Below, in pieces: positions 1-5,458 of a stretch of DNA of 7,593 nucleotides. Below the pieces are notes generated by a model. The model was not told the DNA's origin. It saw nothing but the letters and a program-made list of their open reading frames with translations, and did no database searches. This stretch comes from an uncultured Collinsella sp. (GTDB lineage: Bacteria; Actinomycetota; Coriobacteriia; Coriobacteriales; Coriobacteriaceae): positions 1-7,593 of the forward strand of contig CAKUGH010000066.1 in the NCBI GenBank assembly GCA_934654605.1, given 5' to 3'. A program made the translations under genes and the position numbers. The number at the start of each line of letters is the position of its first letter. Position 1 is the stretch's first letter.

Positions 1-8
1 TTTCGCTT

Positions 9-950
9 ATGGATCGTGCCTCGATTGAGGTTCGTGAACTCGGCCGCGTACAGATTGCCGGCGGCATTGTGCGCACCCATGCATTGCTGCAGGTTGAGCG
101 CGATGTGTGGATGCCGTTCTACCTGTTGGAACCGTCTCGCCCAAAGCTTGACGAGCAGGGACTCAAGCACTGCTATATCTGCCCACATGGCCACCAGGGC
201 GCGGGCGCCGCAAGTATTGCCGGCGTTACGGGCGTGCCGGCGGTTGATGATGCGGTCCGCAAGTTTAACTACGACTACGGCCTGCGCTTGGCGCGTATGG
301 GCTATGTGACCGTCTGCCCTGACGCCCGCGGCTGGGGATACCGTCGCGACTGGAAGGGCCAGGGCGATGACGAGAACAGCTTCCTGCGCGGTACGTGTCT
401 AAACCAGGCGCGCATGGCGGAGCCGCTGGGTCTTACCGTTGCGGGTCTCAACGCCTGGGACAACATACGACTGATCGATTATCTAGAAGCGCGTGGCGAT
501 ATCGCCATGTACGACCTGGGATGCTTTGGTTTTTCGGGCGGCGGCTATATGACGCTGTATCTTGCTGCGCTCGACTCACGCGTGCGCAAGGCGTTTGTCT
601 CGGGCTATCTGTATGGTGTCGACGATTCGCTGATGCACCTTAACGGTAATTGCAGCTGCAATTACACGCCCGGACTCTGGCGCTTGCTTGACATGGGCGA
701 TATCGCCTCGCTCATCGCGCCACGTCCACTGCTGGTGCAAAGCTGCGAGGAGGACCATCTAAACGGCGTTCGCGGTCTAGCAAATGTTGATGAGCAGCTC
801 GATATCGTGCGCGACGCCTACGAGCTGCTGGGTTGTGGCGAGGGATTGCGTCATGAGGTTTGTCCGGGTGGACACCATCTGGGCGTGACGCACCTTGCCG
901 AGGATATCGAGTGGCTTGATTGTCATGCTGCGGCAGGCGCCCGTGCATAG
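9..950 (+). CDS. alpha/beta-hydrolase, dienelactone-hydrolase/acetyl-esterase-like
   Basis: This is a serine hydrolase of the alpha/beta fold, most likely a carbohydrate esterase acting in the cytoplasm; the substrate is inferred only from its neighbours. Visible motifs (numbered from the ATG at 9) are an oxyanion-type HGHQG at 60-64, a nucleophile elbow GFSGGG at 174-179 with Ser176, a candidate acid Asp249 in EEDH, and a candidate base His289 or His290 in PGGHH. The core order matches PF12715-like or DLH-like hydrolases. An unusual Cys-rich segment, NCSCNYTPG, lies at 214-222. No signal peptide or membrane helix is seen. The start is uncertain: only 8 bases precede this ATG, the frame is open to the window edge, and relatives often carry an extra N-terminal segment, so the true start may lie outside. 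The next gene follows after 69 nt on the same strand, which fits an operon. The fold is certain enough; the specificity is not. Confidence 0.85.
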   Translation: MDRASIEVRELGRVQIAGGIVRTHALLQVERDVWMPFYLLEPSRPKLDEQGLKHCYICPHGHQGAGAASIAGVTGVPAVDDAVRKFNYDYGLRLARMGYVTVCPDARGWGYRRDWKGQGDDENSFLRGTCLNQARMAEPLGLTVAGLNAWDNIRLIDYLEARGDIAMYDLGCFGFSGGGYMTLYLAALDSRVRKAFVSGYLYGVDDSLMHLNGNCSCNYTPGLWRLLDMGDIASLIAPRPLLVQSCEEDHLNGVRGLANVDEQLDIVRDAYELLGCGEGLRHEVCPGGHHLGVTHLAEDIEWLDCHAAAGARA

Positions 951-1019
951 GCCCTCGGTATGCTGCGGATGAACGATAGATACCTATAAGACCGCCGATG
1001 GGCGGGTGAGGAGAAGATT

Positions 1020-1688
1020 ATGGAAACGAAGGGCTTGAGCGAGTCGACCATTTGCTGTTTTGGCGACTCGACGACCTGGGGCGATAACGGCTGCGGTGGG
1101 GGAGGCAACGATATTTCGTGGACCTCGCACCTGGGCGCGCTGTTGGGTGGCGCTACGGTCGAGAACTTTGGCATCAAGGGCTCGCGCATTGCCATCAAGG
1201 CCGACCGCACCGATTCGTTTGTCGAGCGCCTGGACGGCATCGATGACGCGGCCGATGTCTACATTGTCTTTGGCGGCGTTAACGACTTTAGCCGCAACGT
1301 GCCGTTGGGACAGCTGGGCAGCACGGACGTGCACGAGTTCTACGGTGCACTCGACTACCTGATCCGCACCATCACCGCGCGCTCGCCCCAGGCGAAGCTG
1401 GTGTTTATGACCCCGTGCAAGACGAGTGGCAAGCACGAGAAGGATATCCCGGCAAGCGGTGAGCTCAACCACCTGGGCCTGACGCAGATCGCCTACGTAA
1501 AGGCGATGCTCGAGGTCTGCGATCACTACTCGGTGCCGGTGATCGACCTGTACGCGCAAAGCGGCATCAGCCCGTTTTTGCCCGAGCACCGCGAGCTATA
1601 TATGCCGGACGGATTGCACTACAGCCCGGCCGGCTATGAGCGTCTAGCGCATCGAATTGCCGCGGGGCTTGTTGCCGTTTGCCGCTAA
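1020..1688 (+). CDS. SGNH/GDSL-family esterase (probable carbohydrate acetylesterase)
   Basis: This 222-aa SGNH-hydrolase probably removes acetyl or similar ester groups from oligosaccharides in the cytoplasm. Block I is FGDST at 14-18 with nucleophile Ser17. The block II glycine is in NFGIKGSR (Gly51 or Gly54). Block III is GGVND at 85-89 with oxyanion Asn88. Block V is DGLH at 197-200, giving the Asp197-x-x-His200 dyad. All four catalytic blocks are intact and the length is normal for a single-domain SGNH enzyme. There is no signal peptide. The ATG is set by GAGGAG at 1008-1013, 6 nt upstream. A short CCGCC/GGCGG hairpin (992-1005) lies just before that site, and a TATAAG (985-990) could be a weak -10, but no good -35 is seen, so the gene may simply be read through from the upstream esterase gene. 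Rhamnogalacturonan or xylan acetylesterase are possible roles; the GH105 neighbour favours pectin-type substrates (inference). Confidence 0.9.
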   Translation: METKGLSESTICCFGDSTTWGDNGCGGGGNDISWTSHLGALLGGATVENFGIKGSRIAIKADRTDSFVERLDGIDDAADVYIVFGGVNDFSRNVPLGQLGSTDVHEFYGALDYLIRTITARSPQAKLVFMTPCKTSGKHEKDIPASGELNHLGLTQIAYVKAMLEVCDHYSVPVIDLYAQSGISPFLPEHRELYMPDGLHYSPAGYERLAHRIAAGLVAVCR

Positions 1689-1702
1689 AAGCCTGCCGTT
1701 CG

Positions 1703-1740
1703 CGGGGAATGTAGGGTTAACGTTCACCCTACATTCCCCG
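1703..1740. repeat. 38-bp near-perfect palindrome enclosing an operator-like core
   Basis: The arms CGGGGAATGTAGGG (1703-1716) and CCCTACATTCCCCG (1727-1740) are perfect 14-bp inverted repeats. The pairing continues through T1717/A1726 and, after one mismatch (T1718/C1725), through AACGTT to the exact centre. The whole 38 bp is therefore a dyad with a single mismatched pair. As RNA it would form a 15-bp stem with an 8-nt loop 15 nt after the esterase stop codon. No T-tract follows, so it is a poor intrinsic terminator. It may serve as a DNA-level binding site, an mRNA 3'-end stabiliser, or both. Confidence 0.85.
1715..1728 (+). promoter_or_regulatory. operator-like site, copy 1 (LacI-family type)
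   Basis: GGTTAACGTTCACC is an imperfect dyad around a central CG, differing from a perfect palindrome at one pair. The AACGTT core with flanking GGT/ACC is the form used by many LacI-family sugar regulators. It is identical to the copy at 1756-1769 and overlaps the candidate -35 region of the GH105 gene. Assignment to a LacI-type repressor is inference; no regulator gene is in the window. Confidence 0.6.
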
Positions 1741-1753
1741 TTCGCGTTACACT
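1723..1753 (+). promoter_or_regulatory. candidate promoter of the GH105 gene
   Basis: TACACT at 1748-1753 matches TATAAT at 4 of 6 positions. TTCACC at 1723-1728 matches TTGACA at 4 of 6, with a long 19-bp spacer. A start would fall near 1760, inside operator copy 2. Each hexamer is weak; the main support is the location between two identical operator-like sites. Confidence 0.35.
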
Positions 1754-1755
1754 AA

Positions 1756-1769
1756 GGTTAACGTTCACC
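1756..1769 (+). promoter_or_regulatory. operator-like site, copy 2 (LacI-family type)
   Basis: This is an exact second copy of GGTTAACGTTCACC, starting 41 bp after the first, close to four helical turns, so both would face the same side of the DNA. It lies just downstream of the candidate -10 and 26 bp before the GH105 start codon, a typical repressor position. The regulator's identity is inferred. Confidence 0.6.
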
Positions 1770-1795
1770 CATCATCAACGTCAGAGGGGACAGCA

Positions 1796-3034
1796 ATGGG
1801 TTGCAATCAGATTCTGGATAGCTACATCGAGCAGCTGATCGAGACGTCTACGCCGCAGGCACCCGCTTGGAACATCGAAAAGCTCCGTGCCGGCAAGGAG
1901 AACACCTGGAACTACATCGATGGCTGCATGATCAAGGCACTCATCGAGCTGTACGAGATCACGGGTGAGCAGCGCTATCTGACGTTTGCCGACGACTACA
2001 TCGACTTCTTTGTCCAGGAAGACGGCACCATCAAGCATTACAAGCCCGAGGAGTACAACCTCGACAACGTCAATGCGGGCAAGACCCTCTACAAGCTGTA
2101 CGACCTGGTGGGCAAGCCCAAGTACCGCGCCGCCATGGACACAATCTATCGCCAGCTCGAGACCCAGCCGCGCACCAAAGAGGGCGTGTTTTGGCACAAG
2201 GCCGTCTATCCCAACCAGATTTGGCTCGACGGCATGTATATGGCCCAGCCGTTCTACATGCAGTACGAGCTGAGCTTCCACAACCGCCGCGCCTGCTCGG
2301 ACAGCTTCCATATGTTCCAGGTCGTGCACGATCTTATGCGCAACCCGCTCAACGGCCTGTACTATCACGCCTACGATGCGAGCCGCAAGCAGTTCTGGTG
2401 CGATCCGGTTACCGGCCTTTCGGCGAACTTTTGGCTGCGCGCCGAGGGCTGGTTTGCCATGGCGCTTATCGATACGTGGGAGCTCATGCCGCCCTCGATG
2501 TCGGCCGAGAAGGACGAGATCCGCAAGATGTTCCACGACTTGATCGACGCCATGCTGCCGTATCAGGACGAGAAGACCGGCATGTGGCACCAGGTCATCA
2601 ACCTGCCCAACATCGCCCCCAACTATCTGGAGGAGTCGGGCAGCGCCATCTTTGCCAACGCCATCATGAAGGGCGTGCGCCTGGGCGTGCTGGGCGAGCG
2701 CTACTACCAGCATGGCCGTCGTGCCTTCGACGGCATCTGCGAGACCTGCCTGTCCGAGCACGATGGGCAGCTGGCGCTCGACAACATCTGCCTGGTTGCC
2801 GGCCTGGGCAACACCGCACACCGCGAGGGTACGTTTGGCTACTACATGAGCGAGCCCATCGTCAAAAACGACGCGAAGGGCGTGGCACCGCTCGTGCTCG
2901 CCTATATCGAGACCATGCACCACGACAAGCTGGCCGGCAAGCGTGACCCGCTTGCTCCTTCGGGCGTGTGCTCTATCGAGGACCCGTTCGGTGGCTATAC
3001 GCCGGGCATCAACGCGCACAAAGGATGTGAATAG
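1796..3034 (+). CDS. GH105/GH88-family unsaturated uronyl (rhamnogalacturonyl) hydrolase
   Basis: This glycoside hydrolase of PF07470 type should remove the 4,5-unsaturated uronic acid left at the non-reducing end of oligosaccharides by polysaccharide lyases, releasing 5-dehydro-4-deoxy-uronate. At 412 aa it covers a full (alpha/alpha)6 barrel, with no signal peptide, so it acts inside the cell. Diagnostic motifs are WNYIDG (38-43), LDNVNAG with Asp90 (89-95), WLDGMYM with Asp145 as the likely general acid (143-149), FWLRAEGW (212-219), EESGSA (279-284) and the C-terminal NDAKGVAP (358-365). They resemble the YteR/YesR-type GH105 enzymes more than chondroitin-type GH88, though GH88 activity cannot be excluded. 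AGAGGGGA at 1783-1790, 5 nt from the ATG, fixes the start. Expression is probably controlled by the twin operator-like sites upstream. The next gene starts 1 nt after the stop. Confidence 0.92.
   Translation: MGCNQILDSYIEQLIETSTPQAPAWNIEKLRAGKENTWNYIDGCMIKALIELYEITGEQRYLTFADDYIDFFVQEDGTIKHYKPEEYNLDNVNAGKTLYKLYDLVGKPKYRAAMDTIYRQLETQPRTKEGVFWHKAVYPNQIWLDGMYMAQPFYMQYELSFHNRRACSDSFHMFQVVHDLMRNPLNGLYYHAYDASRKQFWCDPVTGLSANFWLRAEGWFAMALIDTWELMPPSMSAEKDEIRKMFHDLIDAMLPYQDEKTGMWHQVINLPNIAPNYLEESGSAIFANAIMKGVRLGVLGERYYQHGRRAFDGICETCLSEHDGQLALDNICLVAGLGNTAHREGTFGYYMSEPIVKNDAKGVAPLVLAYIETMHHDKLAGKRDPLAPSGVCSIEDPFGGYTPGINAHKGCE
3021..3025 (+). promoter_or_regulatory. ribosome binding site deciding the GTG start at 3036
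   Basis: AAGGA lies within the last codons of the GH105 gene, 10 nt before GTG 3036. This start leaves 1 nt after the GH105 TAG. The upstream in-frame ATG at 2943 would add 31 Arg/Ser-rich residues that overlap GH105 coding sequence and lack a fold match. The ATG at 3025 is followed directly by TGA. Confidence 0.6.
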
Positions 3035-3035
3035 C

Positions 3036-3941
3036 GTGGGCGCCATCACCCCAGGCGTGCGCCTGCACGACCTTCCCCAGGGAACGGTCGAGGAACGCAT
3101 TCGTATGGCGGGCGAGCTCGGCTTTTCGTGCATCCAGCTGCCGAGCAAGGTGCTCTATAAGTCGATGGGCATCAACCGCTTGGGCCTTACGCGCGAGCTT
3201 GCCGACCACTTGCGCGCGGTGCTCGACGAGGCAGGCGTCTCGGTCGCCGTGTTCGGCTGCTATAAAAACCTGGCGACGCCCGATCGCCAACAGCTCATGG
3301 ATAACTATGCCGAGTACGAGGCATGCCTGAACTTTGCCAAGATGCTCGGCGGCTGCCCGGTGGGTACCGAGACCGGTCGTCCCAACGTGCAGAACGCTGT
3401 GGCGGACGATCGCATGACCGACGAGGCACTCGACGCATTTGTGGAGGGTCTCAAGTATGTCTGTGGTCGTGCCGAGGCGCTGGGCAGCCAGATTCTGATC
3501 GAGCCCGGCTGGAACGAGACGGTCAACACGCCGGAGCGCTGCCGCGAGGTGCTCGAGCGTATTCCAAGCTCGGCGCTCGGCGTGATCTACGATCCGGTGT
3601 CGCTGCTGCATCCCAGCGTTGTCGGCGAGGCGCAGGAGATTACCTCGCGCATGCTCTATCTGTGTGGCAGCAAGATTCGTGTACTGCACGCTAAGGATTT
3701 TGAGGTCGTGGATAACGAGGACGAGTCCGGCTGGTGCGATGGCACGGGCTCGCGTTTGGTGTGCCATGGCGTGGGCGAGACGGGTCGTTACGACTTTGAG
3801 CCCGTCGTTGCCTGGGCCGCTGCCGCCTGTCCGGGCATTCCGTGTGTGGTCGAGAACAGCGTGCCAGCGACGGCGTTGGGCTGTTTGACCACGTTGCAGA
3901 GCATGTCTGCGCGCTGCGAGGGCGCGCATCGCGAGCTGTAA
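3036..3941 (+). CDS. sugar phosphate isomerase/epimerase-like TIM-barrel protein
   Basis: This 301-aa protein belongs to the xylose-isomerase-like TIM-barrel superfamily (PF01261), whose members isomerise, epimerise or dehydrate sugars with a divalent metal. The expected metal-ligand set is present on the usual strands: Glu156 in LIEPG, Asp186 in IYDP, His218 in VLHAKDF and Glu273 in VVENS. The segment GVGETGRYDF (245-254) is the common glycine-rich stretch before the last strands. The N-terminus GVRLHDLP fits the first barrel strand, supporting the GTG start. Coupled translation with the GH105 gene (1-nt gap) suggests it processes a sugar released there, for example epimerising or isomerising the uronate or the rhamnose/galactose end product. 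That is inference, and the exact reaction cannot be read from sequence. No signal peptide is seen. It is rich in cysteine for a cytosolic enzyme, which is compatible with an anaerobe. Confidence 0.87.
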   Translation: MGAITPGVRLHDLPQGTVEERIRMAGELGFSCIQLPSKVLYKSMGINRLGLTRELADHLRAVLDEAGVSVAVFGCYKNLATPDRQQLMDNYAEYEACLNFAKMLGGCPVGTETGRPNVQNAVADDRMTDEALDAFVEGLKYVCGRAEALGSQILIEPGWNETVNTPERCREVLERIPSSALGVIYDPVSLLHPSVVGEAQEITSRMLYLCGSKIRVLHAKDFEVVDNEDESGWCDGTGSRLVCHGVGETGRYDFEPVVAWAAAACPGIPCVVENSVPATALGCLTTLQSMSARCEGAHREL

Positions 3942-3950
3942 TGTTGCCGA

Positions 3951-3965
3951 CGGCCATGGTGGCCG
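3951..3965 (+). other. short hairpin after the TIM-barrel gene
   Basis: CGGCCA (3951-3956) and TGGCCG (3960-3965) form a perfect 6-bp stem with a 3-nt loop, 9 nt after the stop. No T-tract follows. It may assist the larger hairpin downstream, or be chance in GC-rich DNA. Confidence 0.35.
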
Positions 3966-3983
3966 ATCGGACTACTGGTGTTA

Positions 3984-4012
3984 GGCGACGGCGAGGTGTT
4001 TTCGCCGTCGCC
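3984..4012 (+). terminator. hairpin between the carbohydrate and redox genes (terminator-like, no U-tract)
   Basis: GGCGACGGCGA (3984-3994) pairs perfectly with TCGCCGTCGCC (4002-4012), an 11-bp stem with a 7-nt loop. The downstream bases CTATTGGG contain no run of T, so termination is probably incomplete or relies on another factor. It marks the likely end of the carbohydrate operon, but read-through into the gene at 4041 is possible. Confidence 0.5.
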
Positions 4013-4040
4013 CTATTGGGTTAGATAAGAGGGGAATCGC

Positions 4041-5258
4041 GTGGCTATCCACATCGTCGAGGAAGCAAATCGTTGTCTGGGCTGCAAAAGGGCGTTCTGC
4101 CAGATCAAGGGCTGTCCGGTGCAGACGCCCATTCCGCAGGTCATCGATTTATTCAAGCAGCGTCGTTTGGAGGAAGCAGGCGAGCTGCTGTTCCAGAACA
4201 ATCCCATGAGCGCGGTCTGCTCCATGGTCTGCAACCATTCGGGCCAGTGTGAGGGTGCATGCATTCAGGGTCGCAAGGGCACGCCGGTGCATTTTTCGAG
4301 CATCGAGAACTATGTCTCGACGGCGTATTTGGACCGCAAGGAGTGGAAGCCTGCGCCGTCGTGCGGCAAGCAGGTCGCCGTGGTCGGCTCGGGCCCTGCC
4401 GGCATTACCGTGGCTATTAAGATGGCCCAGCTGGGCTGCGCGGTCACCGTGTTTGAGCAGCGCCCCGAGATCGGCGGCGTGCTGGAGTACGGCATCCCCG
4501 AGTTCCGTCTGCCGCGCTCGCTGGTGCAAAAGTACCGCCACGTGATGTGCTCGCTCGGCGTGCGCGTGCGCCCCTCGACCACCATCGGCGGCGCGCTGCA
4601 TATCGACGACCTGCTGCGCGACGGCTACGATGCGGTCTTTGTGGGCACCGGCACTTGGCGTGCCCGCAAGCTGGGGATTCCTGGCGAGTCGCGCGGTAAC
4701 GTGCTGTTTGGTATCGATTATCTGGTCGATCCCACAAGCGTGGCGATCGGGCAGAACGTGGCGGTTATCGGTGCCGGCAACGTGGCCATGGATGTGGCCC
4801 GCACGGCGCTGCGCTCGGGTGCTCGCAAGGTCACCGTGTATGCCCGTTCGCGCCACATCTCGGCAATTGACGACGAGGTCGAGCTGACTGAGCTCGACGG
4901 TGCCGAGATCGTGTGCGGCAAGGCCATCTGCGCTATCGACGATAACGGCCCGGTGTTCGAGACGGCCATCTTCGACGAGGACAACAACGTGGTGGGCTAC
5001 GAGGAAGAGCTCGACCACGCCGCGGCCGATACCATCGTCATCGCGGCCTCGCAGGTGCCCAAGGACAAGCTCGTGCTTACGACGGGCGGTCTGGAGACCG
5101 ATCATCGTGGCCTGCTTTCGGTCGATGAGCACGGCATGACCACTGTGCCCGGCGTCTTTGCCGCCGGCGACGTGGTCAACGGCCCGCTCACCGTGGTCCA
5201 TGCCGTGGCCGGCGCCAAGCTTGCCGTCGAAGGCATGACATCCTACCTGGGCCTCTAA
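4041..5258 (+). CDS. GltD/NfnL-like NAD(P)H oxidoreductase with Fe-S domain
   Basis: This flavoprotein resembles the glutamate synthase small subunit and NfnL-type oxidoreductases, moving electrons between NAD(P)H, FAD and Fe-S clusters. An N-terminal Fer4_20 domain (about 1-100) carries Cys12, 15, 20, 25 and Cys60, 64, 70, 74, enough for two 4Fe-4S clusters. A first dinucleotide fold with GSGPAG (116-121) should bind FAD, followed by the family motif GGVLEYGIPEFRLP (145-158). A second fold with GAGNVA (244-249), followed by Arg269 and Arg271, suggests NADPH preference. The C-terminal GVFAAGD (371-377) closes the FAD domain. At 405 aa it is somewhat shorter than typical GltD. The GTG start is set by GAGGGGA at 4029-4035, 5 nt upstream. 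No GltB or NfnS-type partner gene is in the window, so it is an orphan subunit or a stand-alone enzyme; its electron acceptor is unknown. Confidence 0.9.
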   Translation: MAIHIVEEANRCLGCKRAFCQIKGCPVQTPIPQVIDLFKQRRLEEAGELLFQNNPMSAVCSMVCNHSGQCEGACIQGRKGTPVHFSSIENYVSTAYLDRKEWKPAPSCGKQVAVVGSGPAGITVAIKMAQLGCAVTVFEQRPEIGGVLEYGIPEFRLPRSLVQKYRHVMCSLGVRVRPSTTIGGALHIDDLLRDGYDAVFVGTGTWRARKLGIPGESRGNVLFGIDYLVDPTSVAIGQNVAVIGAGNVAMDVARTALRSGARKVTVYARSRHISAIDDEVELTELDGAEIVCGKAICAIDDNGPVFETAIFDEDNNVVGYEEELDHAAADTIVIAASQVPKDKLVLTTGGLETDHRGLLSVDEHGMTTVPGVFAAGDVVNGPLTVVHAVAGAKLAVEGMTSYLGL

Positions 5259-5276
5259 CCCATCCCACCCTTATCA

Positions 5277-5347
5277 GTTGCGGTGAAATACGGACTGTTT
5301 TGGCTGTCAAACGCCTCAATTGCTCCGTATTCCACCGCAACTTTTTT
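5277..5347 (+). terminator. strong intrinsic terminator with a large loop
   Basis: GTTGCGGTGAAATACGGA (5277-5294) pairs with TCCGTATTCCACCGCAAC (5324-5341) at 17 of 18 positions (one A/C mismatch), and six T residues follow directly (5342-5347). The 29-nt loop is unusually long. It lies 18 nt after the upstream stop and should end that transcript, making the next gene a separate unit. Confidence 0.9.
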
Positions 5348-5400
5348 GTGGGTCGAGCAAAAGGTAGGGGAGTGCGTGCGGCTGTGCGCCGGGCGGTTGC

Positions 5401-5409
5401 TGGTACGAT
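5401..5409 (+). promoter_or_regulatory. candidate extended -10 promoter of the OYE-like gene
   Basis: TGGTACGAT provides an extended -10 (TGN followed by TACGAT, 4 of 6 to TATAAT) about 50 bp before the start codon and downstream of the terminator, where a promoter is needed. No convincing -35 hexamer is seen at 16-18 bp. Nothing else is recognised in 5348-5445. Confidence 0.35.
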
Positions 5410-5445
5410 AGGAGAATCAGCAAGTGCCGCCACGCGGCTCAAACG

Positions 5446-5453
5446 AAAGGAAG
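5446..5453 (+). promoter_or_regulatory. ribosome binding site deciding the ATG start at 5459
   Basis: AAAGGAAG, with AGGA at 5448-5451, lies 7 nt before ATG 5459. The frame is open further upstream to a TTG at 5300, but that extension would run through the terminator stem and adds 53 Arg-rich residues outside the family fold. Confidence 0.8.
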
Positions 5454-5458
5454 CCTGT

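Noticed and set aside
495..707. Two copies of the 12-bp palindrome GGCGATATCGCC (495-506 and 696-707) in the first gene
   Set aside because: Both encode the same peptide GDIA in the same frame with favoured codons, so coincidence of codon choice is enough to explain them.
992..1005. Hairpin CCGCC-GATG-GGCGG before the SGNH gene as a riboswitch or attenuator
   Set aside because: Only 5 bp of stem, no conserved aptamer-like structure and no alternative pairing; likely chance in GC-rich DNA.
2943..3035. ATG 2943 as the start of the TIM-barrel gene
   Set aside because: It would add 31 Arg/Ser-rich residues overlapping GH105 coding sequence. GTG 3036 has a binding site and begins directly at the first barrel strand.
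1781..3148. - strand open frame of 455 codons opposite the GH105 gene
   Set aside because: Same GC-bias shadow; it crosses two real genes and the promoter gap, with no domain match.
4149..5201. - strand open frame of 350 codons opposite the GltD-like gene
   Set aside because: Arg/His/Ala-rich composition without motifs; the + strand frame has complete FAD, NAD(P)H and Fe-S motifs.
5300..5458. N-terminal extension of the OYE-like gene from TTG 5300
   Set aside because: It runs through the terminator loop, stem and T-tract; ATG 5459 has a good binding site and matches the family N-terminus.
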